Of a stretch of DNA of 57,647 nucleotides, positions 29,718 through 40,473 are shown piece after piece. Position 1 is the stretch's first letter. Each line of letters begins with the position of its first letter. The notes beneath the pieces were generated by a model, which ran no database searches, was not told the DNA's origin, and saw only the letters and a program-made list of their open reading frames with translations. A program made the translations under genes and the position numbers. Source of the DNA: Aerococcus sp. UBA6277 (lineage in GTDB: Bacteria > Bacillota > Bacilli > Lactobacillales > Aerococcaceae); assembly GCF_002440555.1 (NCBI RefSeq), contig NZ_DJUR01000017.1, positions 1 to 57,647 of the forward strand, given 5' to 3'.

Positions 29718-29930
29718 AAAAAGAGCATCCCATCCATAAAGGACGAAATGCTCGCGGTGCCACCTTTTTTAGCCAGGAAATCCATCGTCCCCAGCTCTCT
29801 CAAATGCGTTAACGGCGCCACCGCGCCTCTTTCAAGGCGACTTTTATCTGTAGTAGGTTCATGTAGTCAGTGGGGATATGCTTACACCTGGTCACATCTC
29901 GCTTACTCCTTAACAACACTACTAGTCTAC
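29718..29930 (-). promoter_or_regulatory. T-box leader of proS (proline specifier)
   Basis: On the minus strand the conserved T-box AGGTGGCACCGCG (29753-29765) sits next to a terminator (GAGCATTTCGTCC ... GGATGCTC then T residues, to 29718). Stem I closes with GTAGT/ACTAC, contains an AGTAAGCGAGA loop, and has a CCT specifier (29855-29857) at the expected place, matching proline. Uncharged tRNA-Pro would relieve termination. Confidence 0.88.
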
Positions 29931-30034
29931 AAATCGTTTATTTATTCGTATAGCTTACAGCCTATATTTTGCTTGATTGCCCGCTAAAAGTCAATATCTC
30001 AAGTCCTTTTCCATTGAAAAAAGGCGCCCATTCC

Positions 30035-30544
30035 TTAATCTAGCAACTCAACTGTTAGCTGATTGATCAATTCTTTAGTGGCTTGACGATTGTCAGCGTG
30101 TGCCGTTTTCCGGGTTTCATAACCATTACATAGATAGATTTCCTCATCTGTATGCGGCACAACTGCTGGTAAGTGATAGTCGTTATCTACATAATCTTTC
30201 AAAACTACGTAGGTTAAAAAGGCAGTCGCAGCTAAATACCGCTCGCCTGTGCGATTTTCGCCAATCACCTTAGCAAAAATCTCCATTGACCGTTTACCTG
30301 CACCCGTTACATAAGTTTCAACGTGGGCAATATCCCCTTCTGGTAAGGGTGCTAAGAAATTAATATTATCCATGTTGGCAGTCATAGTACCAAAATCTGT
30401 CAGTCGACCCGCCGAAACAGACGCCACGTTATCCATAATATATAACAATTGACCCCCGTACATGTTTTTGTAGAAATTGGTTTGATTAGGCATAATTCGA
30501 TGTGATTGTACTGCCTTTGTTCGTTTGCAAGTTACTTGTGTCAT
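30035..30544 (-). CDS. Acyl-CoA thioesterase (hotdog fold)
   Basis: The 169-residue hotdog protein belongs to the YkhA-type acyl-CoA thioesterases: HRIMPNQTNFYKNMYGGQLL with the catalytic-helix region, then NINFLAPLPEGDIAHVETYV. I start at the ATG at 30544 with GGAGG eight bases upstream rather than at an ATG five codons earlier. It lies 15 bases after the ECF S-component gene and is probably co-transcribed with it. The physiological acyl-CoA is unknown. Confidence 0.85.
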   Translation of the reverse strand: MTQVTCKRTKAVQSHRIMPNQTNFYKNMYGGQLLYIMDNVASVSAGRLTDFGTMTANMDNINFLAPLPEGDIAHVETYVTGAGKRSMEIFAKVIGENRTGERYLAATAFLTYVVLKDYVDNDYHLPAVVPHTDEEIYLCNGYETRKTAHADNRQATKELINQLTVELLD

Positions 30545-30559
30545 AAATCTGACCTCCAT

Positions 30560-31156
30560 TTAATCATTCATTCCGGACCTTTTAAGTGATTTACTTAAGG
30601 GTAACGATAGAATAGGCGTTAAAATCCCTGAAGTGACAGCTTCTAATAAACCATTACTACCAATAGTAACTAAAAAAGTAGCAATTAAAGCAGATGTTGG
30701 GATATTTAGCGCATTCGCATAAGCTTCTGCTGAAAATAGGTAAATCGCACCTAAAACAGTAACTGTATTCACAATAGAGCCGATAACACCTGTAATGATA
30801 AATTTTGTTCTATCTTTTACCTTACCATCAAGATAGACAGCTAACCAACCTGAAATCAAACCAACTAACATCCTCGGAATAACGGATACCAAAGGGTTCA
30901 AGAATACCACTGACATGATATCTGGCACAATCGCCGCCTTAATCATCCGTAGAATACCCCAAGAAGCACCGAGGATAAGTCCTGTTTGTGGCCCAAATAA
31001 ACTAGCCCCGATAATCACTGTTAAGTGAATAATAGTTGCCTGGACTGGTCCAATCGGGATATAGCCTATTCCAGGAACAAAAGTTTGAATAATTAAAATC
31101 GCCAACATCAAACTAATCACAGTTAATCTGGCGGTCCGTTCTTTTTGATGATCCAT
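30560..31156 (-). CDS. ECF transporter S component (substrate unknown)
   Basis: The 198-residue protein has about six helices and the segment IPIGPVQATIIHLTVIIGAS followed by GPQTGLILGASWGILR, typical of ECF substrate-specificity subunits of the COG4684 type. Such subunits bind a vitamin and share the common EcfA/EcfT module, which is not encoded here. GAGG lies seven bases before the ATG. Upstream regulatory RNA is not visible, so the vitamin cannot be inferred. A pantothenate- or folate-type role is possible but unsupported. Confidence 0.75.
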   Translation of the reverse strand: MDHQKERTARLTVISLMLAILIIQTFVPGIGYIPIGPVQATIIHLTVIIGASLFGPQTGLILGASWGILRMIKAAIVPDIMSVVFLNPLVSVIPRMLVGLISGWLAVYLDGKVKDRTKFIITGVIGSIVNTVTVLGAIYLFSAEAYANALNIPTSALIATFLVTIGSNGLLEAVTSGILTPILSLPLSKSLKRSGMND

Positions 31157-31245
31157 AATAAACCTCGATATCTAAATTTATAATATATGTGGCGTTATCA
31201 TACCATGAATTCACGCCACAATAAAAGGCTAACATTAAGCTAGCC

Positions 31246-31881
31246 CTACTTGTCATCCTGATTAAATGAAAGATGCTTACCCTTCAGTATGTCCACGAAA
31301 CGAGCAGTTAATTTAGCAGTCATTCCCCATAAATATTCTCCTTGAATATTGTAAAAATGAATTCCCCGTTGTTCAGATCGGCCAAAATTATATTGTTTCC
31401 CACCTGGAATTAGGTCAAAGGGGAAATCATCCGCCACTTGTCGGTGGTGGGCCACATTATGGACGTCAGGTACCATGGTCTTCAACTCACTCAAAGGGAT
31501 GGTAAAAACATGGTCCACTTCATACTTATTGAGGGTTAAATCATCCAAACTTTCAATGGCTAATTCACCCACATAACAACCAATAATCCGTTTGCCCATG
31601 ACAATATAATCCATTTCACCAACCACGTTGATCTTATCAGGGCTTAACCCTAACTCCTCCGTCGTTTCACGGACAGCGGCTTGCTCAAACCCTTCGCCCG
31701 CCTCTACCCGACCACCAGGAAAAGCGGCATCCCCCGCTTGGGAAATGCCGTTTGCCCTGTGTTCGAATAAAATATGCCATTCCCCATCCAATTTTGCTAG
31801 GGGAATTAAGACAGCATAAGCCTTCTCAGCGTCGAGAGGGCGAGGTTTGTAGGTTTCAAAGATACGTCTAACCTCATCCAT
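31246..31881 (-). CDS. Nudix hydrolase, CoA pyrophosphatase-like
   Basis: The 211-residue protein contains a complete Nudix box beginning GGRVEAGEGFEQAAVRET and ending TEELGL near residue 75. It is preceded by FEHRANGISQAGDAAFPGG, which resembles the NuCoA signature upstream of the box in CoA pyrophosphatases. I use the ATG at 31881, eight bases from AAGGAAGGG, rather than the adjacent GTG. It is 45 bases downstream of the aldolase gene start region on the same strand but has no clear operon partner. Confidence 0.85.
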   Translation of the reverse strand: MDEVRRIFETYKPRPLDAEKAYAVLIPLAKLDGEWHILFEHRANGISQAGDAAFPGGRVEAGEGFEQAAVRETTEELGLSPDKINVVGEMDYIVMGKRIIGCYVGELAIESLDDLTLNKYEVDHVFTIPLSELKTMVPDVHNVAHHRQVADDFPFDLIPGGKQYNFGRSEQRGIHFYNIQGEYLWGMTAKLTARFVDILKGKHLSFNQDDK

Positions 31882-31926
31882 CACAATCGCCCTTCCTTCA
31901 ACTGATGCTTATCTTTTGATAATAAA

Positions 31927-32580
31927 TTATTTGTCGCGGTTTTGGTAAGCTTCCCAGTCAGCTGTAAAGCCATCGATACCTTTGTCAGTTAAGACGTGAC
32001 CCCATAATTTAGGGAATAGGCTACCTGGGATAGTACCAATGTGAGCGCCTGCTAAAGCAGAACCTTCAAAGTGGGCAATATGACGGATAGATGCAGCAAT
32101 AATTTCAGCTTCGTAACCGTAGATATCCAATACTTCACGTAATTCAGCAATTAATTTCAAGCCATCCTGACCTAAGTCATCGATACGACCGATAAATGGC
32201 GAAATGTAAGTAGCACCAGCTTTAGCCGCCATTAAACCTTGAGAAACTGAGAAGATCAAAGTAACGTTTGTTTTGATACCTTCTTTAGAAAGTGTGTTAA
32301 CAGCTTTCAAACCAGCTTCAGTCATAGGGATTTTAACTACAACGTTGTCAGCCCATTTAGCGATTGCATGTGCTTCTTCAACCATTTCTTCGTAAGTTAA
32401 ACCAGTAACCTCAGCAGAAACCGGACCATCAATTGTACCAGCAATGTCTTTGATTACTTCTTCAAAATCGCGTCCTTCTTTAGCCACTAGAGATGGGTTA
32501 GTTGTTACACCGTCAACTAAACCCAAGTCATTAATTCGTTTAATTTCGTCAATATTTGCAGTATCTAAGAAAAATTTCAT
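31927..32580 (-). CDS. fsa: Transaldolase / fructose-6-phosphate aldolase (short type)
   Basis: This 217-residue TIM barrel is the short TalC/Fsa type. It has [30 protein letters not shown], the Schiff-base lysine in NVVVKIPMT and [10 protein letters not shown]. It interconverts sugar phosphates of the pentose phosphate pathway; whether it acts as transaldolase or F6P aldolase cannot be settled by sequence. AGGAGG precedes the ATG. It is 64 bases after transketolase on the same strand, which favours a transaldolase role in one unit. Confidence 0.9.
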   Translation of the reverse strand: MKFFLDTANIDEIKRINDLGLVDGVTTNPSLVAKEGRDFEEVIKDIAGTIDGPVSAEVTGLTYEEMVEEAHAIAKWADNVVVKIPMTEAGLKAVNTLSKEGIKTNVTLIFSVSQGLMAAKAGATYISPFIGRIDDLGQDGLKLIAELREVLDIYGYEAEIIAASIRHIAHFEGSALAGAHIGTIPGSLFPKLWGHVLTDKGIDGFTADWEAYQNRDK

Positions 32581-32644
32581 TTTTCATATGCCTCCTGTTA
32601 GCTAATTCATGACTGATATATTTACAAAGGTGGTAGCTGACGAA

Positions 32645-34639
32645 TTAGTCAGCTAAACCTTTATAAGTATTGGCAACATTTTCAGGTGTAAAGCCGTATT
32701 CTTCTTGGATTAAAGCACCTTTACCTGAAGCACCAAAGCGGTCAATACCAACGATTGCACCGTTTAAACCTGTATATTTCGCCCAACCGAATGAAGAACC
32801 CATTTCAACTGCTACACGTTTAGTGATTGCTTTTGGCAATACAGACTCTTTGTAAGCTTCGTCTTGTGCATCGAAGATTTCTTGAGACGGCATAGAAACA
32901 ACAGATACGTTGATGCCTTCTTCAGCTAATTGCGCTTGTGCTTCAATCGCTAAGCTCACTTCAGAACCAGTCGCGATTAAGATACCTTCTTGTTCGCCGG
33001 CAGCTGGTGAAATCACGTAAGCACCTTTACGAACGCCTTCTTCAGCGTTTTCTTTAGTCCCTTCAATAACCGGTAAGTCTTGACGAGTTAAAACTAACAT
33101 GGTTGGTGTTTCTTCTGATTCTAAAGCTAATTTCCAAGCCACACCTACTTCGTTTCCATCTGCAGGACGAACAACATTTACATTGTGCATTGCACGGAAT
33201 GAAGCTAATTGTTCAACTGGTTCATGGGTAGGTCCATCTTCACCAACACCAATTGAGTCATGCGTAAATACATAAGTCACTGGTAATTTAGAGATTGCCG
33301 CTAAACGAACTGCTGGACGTAAGTAGTCAGAGAAAACGAAGAATGTACCTGCGTATGTTTTAGAACCGCCGTGTAAAGCAATACCGTTCATAGCTGCACC
33401 CATTGCAAATTCACGCACACCATACCAAATGTTACGGCCTTGGTATGAACCTGCTTGGAATTCTTCGTCTGCATCATTCATAGTGTTGTTAGATGAAGAT
33501 AAGTCAGCTGACCCTCCCCAGAATTCTGGTAATGCTTTACCAATTTCTTGGATAGCTGCTTGAGAAGTTTTACGGCTAGCTGCTGCTTGACCAACTTCGT
33601 ATACAGGAATGTTTGCATCCCAACCTTCAGGTAACTTACCAGCATAAGCACGCTCGTATTGGGCTGCTAATTCTGGATAAGCTGCTTTATAGTCAGCGAA
33701 TAATTGGTTCCAAGCTTCTTCTTCAGATTGACCACGAGATTCGACAACTTCATTGAAACGGTCGTAAACTTCTTGAGGAATATCGAATGCATCATAGTCC
33801 CAACCAAATTTTTTCTTAGCGAAAGTAGAACCTTCAGCACCTAATGGCGCACCGTGAACACCAGAAGTACCTTGTTTTTCAGCCCCGAAACCAATAATTG
33901 TTTTGATTTCAATCAATGTTGGTTGATCAGTGTTGGCTTTAGCTTGTTCAATTGCTGTGTTAATAGCAACTAAGTCATTACCATCTTTTACTAAAATGTG
34001 TTCCCAACCGTAAGCTTTGAAACGGTCACCAACATTTTCAGTGAAGGCCTTAGAAGTAGGACCATCTAATGAAATGTCATTTGAATCGTATAAAGCAATT
34101 AATTTATTCAATTTTAAATGACCAGCTAGAGATGCCGCTTCTTGCGTAACACCTTCCATTAAGTCACCGTCACCAACTAGGGTGTAAGTAAAATGATCCA
34201 CAACATTAAAATCATCTTTGTTGTAAATAGCCGCGTCATGCGCTTCAGCCATAGCCATACCAACTGCGTTAGCAAAACCTTGACCTAATGGACCTGTTGT
34301 TGCTTCTACACCGTCAGTTTCGTGTACCTCTGGATGTCCAGGGGTTTTCGATCCGAATTGACGGAAGTTTTTCGTATCTTCCAAAGATACATCAAATCCT
34401 GATAAGTGAAGTAAGCTATAAAGCATTGCAGAACCATGCCCAGCAGATAATACAAATCGGTCGCGGTTAGTCCATTTACTGTGTTGTGGGTTTTGACGTA
34501 GGTGTTTAGACCATAGGGCATATGCCATTGGTGCAGCACCTAAAGGTAAACCTGGGTGTCCAGAATTCGCCTTATCCACCATATCTGTGCTTAAAGCACG
34601 AATAGCGTTTGTTGCTAAAATATCCGTGTTGTCAAACAT
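32645..34639 (-). CDS. tkt: Transketolase
   Basis: This thiamine-diphosphate enzyme transfers two-carbon units in the pentose phosphate pathway. The 664 residues include [34 protein letters not shown], the TPP-binding [13 protein letters not shown], and [18 protein letters not shown] near residue 465. Length is normal. AAGGAG lies eight bases before the ATG. Together with the aldolase gene downstream it forms a small pentose-phosphate unit. A TGACAGCTTGTCA palindrome lies upstream at 34683-34695. Confidence 0.96.
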   Translation of the reverse strand: MFDNTDILATNAIRALSTDMVDKANSGHPGLPLGAAPMAYALWSKHLRQNPQHSKWTNRDRFVLSAGHGSAMLYSLLHLSGFDVSLEDTKNFRQFGSKTPGHPEVHETDGVEATTGPLGQGFANAVGMAMAEAHDAAIYNKDDFNVVDHFTYTLVGDGDLMEGVTQEAASLAGHLKLNKLIALYDSNDISLDGPTSKAFTENVGDRFKAYGWEHILVKDGNDLVAINTAIEQAKANTDQPTLIEIKTIIGFGAEKQGTSGVHGAPLGAEGSTFAKKKFGWDYDAFDIPQEVYDRFNEVVESRGQSEEEAWNQLFADYKAAYPELAAQYERAYAGKLPEGWDANIPVYEVGQAAASRKTSQAAIQEIGKALPEFWGGSADLSSSNNTMNDADEEFQAGSYQGRNIWYGVREFAMGAAMNGIALHGGSKTYAGTFFVFSDYLRPAVRLAAISKLPVTYVFTHDSIGVGEDGPTHEPVEQLASFRAMHNVNVVRPADGNEVGVAWKLALESEETPTMLVLTRQDLPVIEGTKENAEEGVRKGAYVISPAAGEQEGILIATGSEVSLAIEAQAQLAEEGINVSVVSMPSQEIFDAQDEAYKESVLPKAITKRVAVEMGSSFGWAKYTGLNGAIVGIDRFGASGKGALIQEEYGFTPENVANTYKGLAD

Positions 34640-34766
34640 TCATTTCACTCCTTAAAATCTGTTCAATTTCTCATTTAAAGTTGACAGCTTGTCATAGCTA
34701 CAGTATAACAAAGTTTCTAATAAATCACTATTCTTAGGGATTAGAACTTATCGTTCATTCAGAATT

Positions 34767-35573
34767 TTATTGAGCATCGAAAACTAATTTTTCTAATGCT
34801 TTTGCAATCCCTTCATCATCATTGGATGCTGTTACGTATTGGGCATTGTCTTTTAATTCGTCAATTGCGTTACCCATAGCAACCCCACAACCAGCCCATT
34901 TAATCATGGATAAATCATTCGCTTGATCACCAAAGGCCATTGTTTCACTTTGATCAATACCTAAGCTTTCTGCTAACTTAGCTAAAGCTTCTCCCTTGTC
35001 AACGCCTTTTGGCATGATTTCTAAGAAGAATGGCTCAGATTTCATGATCGAGTATTTTTCGAACAATTCAGGGTCCAACGTTGCGATAAAGGCGTCTAAT
35101 TTCCCAGGTTCAGCCGTAATCATGACTTTGGGTGCCGTAATTTCTCCATCATAGAAATCGACCGTTCTGATTGCCATTTCATTTAAAGTAGATTCAACCT
35201 CTACATATTGATCTTTTGGTTTATCTTGAACAAGCACATATTGATCATCGTGGGCATGCACATCTAAATCATGTTCCTTAGCCAAGTCAACCCATCTTTG
35301 TAATTCCGCGTTAGTTAACTCATGGGCATAGACAGTATCATCAGTCGCCACTTCTTTCACCAAGGCGCCATTAAAGCAAGATACGTATGGCACGATTTCT
35401 CGGCCCACTAAGTTACCATTCAATAATACCCCTTTGTATGGACGGCCTGAAGAAATCACCACGTGAATCCCTGCTTCATGCAATTTATGCAAGGCTTCTT
35501 TGGTTGCTTGTGTGACCTCTTTCTTTGAGTTGACTAAAGTCCCATCAATATCAAACGCGATTAATTTATACAT
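34767..35573 (-). CDS. Cof-type HAD phosphatase
   Basis: The 268-residue protein is a HAD IIB phosphatase of the Cof type. Motif I is AFDIDGTLVNS, motif II contains VVISSGRPY, Lys lies in MPKGVDKGEAL, and motif IV is FGDQANDLSMI. The substrate is probably a sugar phosphate or flavin phosphate but is not identifiable. Its start codon directly abuts the stop codon of the GH13-like gene, with GGAGG inside that gene's end, so the two are translationally coupled. The pairing suggests a joint role in carbohydrate metabolism. Confidence 0.85.
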   Translation of the reverse strand: MYKLIAFDIDGTLVNSKKEVTQATKEALHKLHEAGIHVVISSGRPYKGVLLNGNLVGREIVPYVSCFNGALVKEVATDDTVYAHELTNAELQRWVDLAKEHDLDVHAHDDQYVLVQDKPKDQYVEVESTLNEMAIRTVDFYDGEITAPKVMITAEPGKLDAFIATLDPELFEKYSIMKSEPFFLEIMPKGVDKGEALAKLAESLGIDQSETMAFGDQANDLSMIKWAGCGVAMGNAIDELKDNAQYVTASNDDEGIAKALEKLVFDAQ

Positions 35574-36914
35574 CTATACATTTCCTCCGTCTTCTTTAAA
35601 GTACTCCGGCAGTCGCATATCACCTTCATAAGAAATAATGACTGGCTTCTCACCCAAGGTTACACGGCCATTGACGACCCGGTAACTTTCTTTAGTAATT
35701 TCATTCTTATATTCGCCGTTGGGTATACCTAATTCAATTGCAGCGGTTTGCCCATCTTCTTTTAACTTGAATACCCCAAACAAATGTTGGTTATAATAAT
35801 GGTAAGAAAGGACTACAGTCGCTTCCCCTGCTGGCATAATCGTGTAGTAACCACTCTTACAAACTTCTCGTTTCTTAATTTGTGACATACGATTGATCAA
35901 TGGGGTTAAATCTTGATTAATAGCCCAGTTAATCGTTTCACCGCTTTGGACGTTAAATTGTTCTTTTGCTCCATACTCTTGTCCCATAAATACGCTGGCT
36001 ATCCCCTTTTGGAAAAAGGAAAAAGCTGTCCAATTTTCTAGTTCACTACCTGGTTTAACACATTCTGCAAAGCGTGGGAATTCCTCAAATTCTAAAGAAC
36101 GCATACTTACGTATGTATTTGGCATCATCAACTCTTGGTAATTTAAGGTACCAACAAAGTTTTCCAAGGACATATTTCCATGATAAAAACGATTTTTGTA
36201 GAATGAACCTGGAATTTGATCAACCACGTCAAAGTTAGGATATAATTCCCCTTCTGTCCAATAAATCATATTCATTTGTTGTAACTTCGTTAGGATAGGT
36301 AAAGGCATGGTCGCAGCTACCCAATAGAAATATGGATGAACATCTTCCACTTCAGCGCGTGCTGATGCCCAAAATTCAGGACGAACCAGTTGGGCATGGT
36401 TGGCCGCAAACCCATCCACAAATTTCGCCCAATATTTCAAGTTTTCAATCAAGTAATCCCATAATTTAGGATTGGTATAGTCCAAGTCATAAGATGTATC
36501 GTAGATGTTTAAACGCGAAATCATATCACCTTTTTCATTGCGCAGGAAGTATTCAGGATGTTCATTGACCAACTCTGAATCTTTCGCCAAATGGAATAAT
36601 TGAAGGTTTAACATGACCTGCATGCCCATCTCATGGATGGTATCGACTAATTCTTGGAAATCATCAAGGCTACCATATTGCGGTGACACTTCAGAAATAT
36701 TCTTCACTATTAGGGGATTCCCTTGTAGATTATCTGAAGCCTTCAAATCAGTTGTCGGGAAGATAGACTCCAGTAGAATAATGTCTACACCTAAATCTTT
36801 TAACCGTTGTAGTTCCGGAATAATCGATTTAAATGTCCCTTCTTCTGTAAAATTGCGAACAAATAACTTATACAGCGTTTTGTGACGCAACGTTAAATTC
36901 GTTACCTTAGCCAT
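35574..36914 (-). CDS. GH13-like protein lacking catalytic residues
   Basis: The 446-residue protein has the barrel start of an alpha-amylase-family enzyme (LYKLFVRNFTEEGTFKSIIP, LKDLGVDIILLESIFPTT) and the C-terminal beta domain. The family motifs are eroded. Region I reads VMLNLQLFHLA, with no Asp-Asn-His pattern. Region II is DGFAANHAQL where GFRxD with the nucleophile Asp is expected. Region IV is RSLEFEEFPRF instead of the NHD motif. Region III keeps a candidate Glu in YWTEGELYP. I infer a pseudoenzyme or a strongly altered activity. AGGAGG precedes the ATG, and the HAD phosphatase follows with no gap. Confidence 0.75.
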   Translation of the reverse strand: MAKVTNLTLRHKTLYKLFVRNFTEEGTFKSIIPELQRLKDLGVDIILLESIFPTTDLKASDNLQGNPLIVKNISEVSPQYGSLDDFQELVDTIHEMGMQVMLNLQLFHLAKDSELVNEHPEYFLRNEKGDMISRLNIYDTSYDLDYTNPKLWDYLIENLKYWAKFVDGFAANHAQLVRPEFWASARAEVEDVHPYFYWVAATMPLPILTKLQQMNMIYWTEGELYPNFDVVDQIPGSFYKNRFYHGNMSLENFVGTLNYQELMMPNTYVSMRSLEFEEFPRFAECVKPGSELENWTAFSFFQKGIASVFMGQEYGAKEQFNVQSGETINWAINQDLTPLINRMSQIKKREVCKSGYYTIMPAGEATVVLSYHYYNQHLFGVFKLKEDGQTAAIELGIPNGEYKNEITKESYRVVNGRVTLGEKPVIISYEGDMRLPEYFKEDGGNV

Positions 36915-37100
36915 GGACGACCTCCTATAGTTAAATGAGACTCTTTTTTTCTTACCTTCATTTTAGCACACGTAACTCAGATTCCTCACCATAATAATTC
37001 TTTCTATCATTAAAAACGGTTTTTACCAGTATAGAAAATTCAAATCACCCACTTTCTACCATGGAAATAGCTATCAACTATAAGATAATGCTCATTTTTG

Positions 37101-37134
37101 CGAACAATAGAAAAATTAATTATACAAATATTCG
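37101..37134. promoter_or_regulatory. Possible PurR box pair upstream of the NCS2 permease
   Basis: TTTTGCGAACAAT and the inverted ATATTCG copy have CGAAC and TTCG cores 24 bases apart. This is close to the paired PurBox layout (CCGAAC, 16-17 bases, GTTCGG) of Firmicute PurR regulons, but both halves are imperfect. Confidence 0.4.
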
Positions 37135-37143
37135 TGTTTAGTA

Positions 37144-37171
37144 TTGATTTTTTCAAATGAGGCTTTATAAT
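37144..37171 (+). promoter_or_regulatory. Promoter of the NCS2 permease
   Basis: TTGATT (37144-37149) and TATAAT (37166-37171) are 16 bases apart, 43 bases ahead of the start codon and just downstream of the possible PurR boxes. Confidence 0.6.
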
Positions 37172-37213
37172 GATAGAAGTAGTTAATTAAATTCATTAAA
37201 AGGAGCAAGAAAA

Positions 37214-38686
37214 GTGAAAAAATTAGAGGAATTTTTCCAATTGAAGGAAAATGGGTCAAACTTCTCAACTGAATTGATTGCCGGTTTATCAACCTTCTTC
37301 GCGATGAGTTACATCATTTTTGTTAACCCTGCGATCCTATCTCAAACAGGTATGCCTTACCAAGGTGTCTTCTTAGCAACCATTATTTCATCAGCTTTAG
37401 CGACATTGTTTATCGGATTATTTGCTAACGTACCTTACGCATTGGCACCAGGTATGGGATTAAATGCTTTCTTTACTTATACAGTAGTTTTCTCGCTAGG
37501 CTTTACTTGGCAAGAAGCATTGGCAATGGTATTTATCTGTGGTTTATTCAACATCTTCATCACAGTCACTAAATTCCGTCAATTAATTATTAAAGCAATT
37601 CCTGAATCTTTACAACACGCAATCGGTGCGGGTGTTGGTTTGTTCGTTGCTTATATTGGTGTTAAAAATGCTGGTTTCATCAACTTTACAACTGAAGCAG
37701 CAAACATCACAGCTGTTAACGGCCAACCATTTGATGCCTCTCAATCTGTTTTTGAAGGTGGCTTAGCTACAATCAACTCAACCGGTTCAACACTTCCAGC
37801 GATTTCAACTTTTACAGATCAAACCTCATTATTAGCTTTATTCGGTTTAATCTTGACCATTATTTTATTATTGAAAAATGTAAAAGGTGCAATATTAATC
37901 GGAATCGTTGCTGTTTCAGCTGTCTACGTTATCTTAAACCCCGCTGCTTTAGCCACTGTTAACTTCGACCAATCTGGTTTAGGCGCAGCCTTCCAAGACC
38001 TAGGTGTAACTTTCGGAGCTGCTTTTGGTCAAGAAGGCTTACTTTCACTTTTCTCTGATCCATCTCGTTATCCATTAGTGATCATGACAATCTTTGCCTT
38101 CTCATTATCTGACGTATTCGATACAATCGGTACCTTCATTGGAACTGGACGAGCATCAGGTATCTTCACTAAAGAAGACATCGACAACATGGACCAATCA
38201 AGTGTGATGAATACTAAATTAGACAAAGCGCTATTCGGTGACGTTGTTGGTACCTCATTAGGTGCGGTCTTCGGTACTTCAAATACAACTGTATATGCTG
38301 AATCAACTGTTGGTATCTCATTAGGTGGTCGTACTGGTTTAACTTCAGTATTCGTTGCCATCGCCTTCTTCCTATGTGCTTTCATTTCACCATTCGTTGG
38401 TTTAGTACCAAGTGCAGCAACTGCACCGGCCTTAATCATCGTTGGTATCATGATGATGTCTGCTATTCGTGAGATTGATTGGACTAGCTTAGAGGTTGCA
38501 ATTCCTGCCTTCTTCGCTTCTGTATTTATGGCTTATGCTTATTCAATCTCATATGGGATTGCAGCAGGTTTCATCACTTACTGCATCGTGAAGGTAGCAC
38601 TAGGGAAAACAAAAGAAATCCACCCAATCTTATGGGCGGCTTCATTCTTGTTCTTAGCTAATTTCATCATCTTGGCTATGATCTAA
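37214..38686 (+). CDS. NCS2-family purine permease (AzgA/PbuG-like)
   Basis: This 490-residue transporter has about 13 helices. It contains the AzgA-branch signature AGLSTFFAMSYIIFVNPAIL near residue 25, APGMGLNAFF near 90, and the conserved DVFDTIGTFIG near 305. Members import adenine, guanine or hypoxanthine with protons. It starts with GTG ten bases after AGGAG. It is a single gene ended by the terminator at 38717-38744. A possible PurR box pair upstream would fit regulation by purine supply. Which purine it carries is not visible. Confidence 0.9.
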   Translation: MKKLEEFFQLKENGSNFSTELIAGLSTFFAMSYIIFVNPAILSQTGMPYQGVFLATIISSALATLFIGLFANVPYALAPGMGLNAFFTYTVVFSLGFTWQEALAMVFICGLFNIFITVTKFRQLIIKAIPESLQHAIGAGVGLFVAYIGVKNAGFINFTTEAANITAVNGQPFDASQSVFEGGLATINSTGSTLPAISTFTDQTSLLALFGLILTIILLLKNVKGAILIGIVAVSAVYVILNPAALATVNFDQSGLGAAFQDLGVTFGAAFGQEGLLSLFSDPSRYPLVIMTIFAFSLSDVFDTIGTFIGTGRASGIFTKEDIDNMDQSSVMNTKLDKALFGDVVGTSLGAVFGTSNTTVYAESTVGISLGGRTGLTSVFVAIAFFLCAFISPFVGLVPSAATAPALIIVGIMMMSAIREIDWTSLEVAIPAFFASVFMAYAYSISYGIAAGFITYCIVKVALGKTKEIHPILWAASFLFLANFIILAMI

Positions 38687-38716
38687 ATCATTAGACAAAT
38701 ATTATTAGCTATACCT

Positions 38717-38744
38717 AAAGACCAGGTTCTCTGGTCTTTTTTTT
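38717..38744 (+). terminator. Terminator of the NCS2 permease
   Basis: AAAGACCAG and CTGGTCTTT form a perfect 9-bp stem with a five-base loop followed by T residues. Confidence 0.88.
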
Positions 38745-38907
38745 ACTTTTTAGAAACATTTTTGTATACTTTTTCCATTCAACTTGATACCAAATTCCTT
38801 TGAATACTGATAAAAACGCAACAGTTCAAGGATTTTTAAGGATACTTTACATAAGTTGATTTTAAAACGATTTACAAACCATTCCCTTTTAACATAATAA
38901 GCGCTAA

Positions 38908-40092
<1,185 letters not shown>

Positions 40093-40122
40093 ATTTTAAC
40101 AGTAATTTTATATATAAGATGA

Positions 40123-40159
40123 GGTCAAAGGAAATGTCTACATTTCCTTTGACCTTTTT
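40123..40159 (+). terminator. lctO terminator
   Basis: GGTCAAAGGAAATG and CATTTCCTTTGACC form a perfect 14-bp stem with a four-base loop followed by five T residues. Confidence 0.93.
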
Positions 40160-40234
40160 GTTATCGCTAATAAAGGCGAAAATTTAAGCACCTGTCCTAG
40201 TATAAGCAATCCCCTTCACCATAGATACTAGTCT

Positions 40235-40263
40235 TTGCATTCCTGGATAGACATGCTTATAAT
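40235..40263 (+). promoter_or_regulatory. Promoter of the small acidic protein and DsbA-like gene
   Basis: TTGCAT (40235-40240) and TATAAT (40258-40263) are spaced by exactly 17 bases and lie 36 bases ahead of the ATG at 40300. Confidence 0.75.
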
Positions 40264-40299
40264 ACTTACTATAAGTAAATTGTAGAGAGGAGCGTTACC

Positions 40300-40446
40300 A
40301 TGGGTATCGAAAGCCGTAAATCTACTGAGTTAGAAGACTTATTTGCCTCTATCGTTAATATTGACGGTGATGGAGATAAGGATAACAATCAAGATGAGCG
40401 AAAAAACGAATCTGAAAACGACAAATCAAGCGACGATAATAAATAA
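40300..40446 (+). CDS. Small acidic protein (48 residues)
   Basis: A perfect promoter, a GAGAGGAG ribosome site seven bases before the ATG and a clean stop support a real 48-residue gene. The first part (KSTELEDLFASIVNI) looks like a short amphipathic helix. It is followed by DGDGDKDNNQDE, which resembles a calcium-binding loop, and a hydrophilic Glu/Lys/Asp tail. It somewhat resembles short acidic-tailed proteins of streptococci with a DLE-x-x-FA start, but I cannot name a family with confidence. It is 27 bases upstream of the DsbA-like gene and probably co-transcribed. No function is assigned. Confidence 0.65.
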   Translation: MGIESRKSTELEDLFASIVNIDGDGDKDNNQDERKNESENDKSSDDNK

Positions 40447-40473
40447 ACCACTATAAGGGAGCGATTTATCTAC

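Noticed and set aside
34683..34695. TGACAGCTTGTCA palindrome upstream of tkt
   Set aside because: A 13-bp site alone is not enough to call an operator; only mentioned with tkt.
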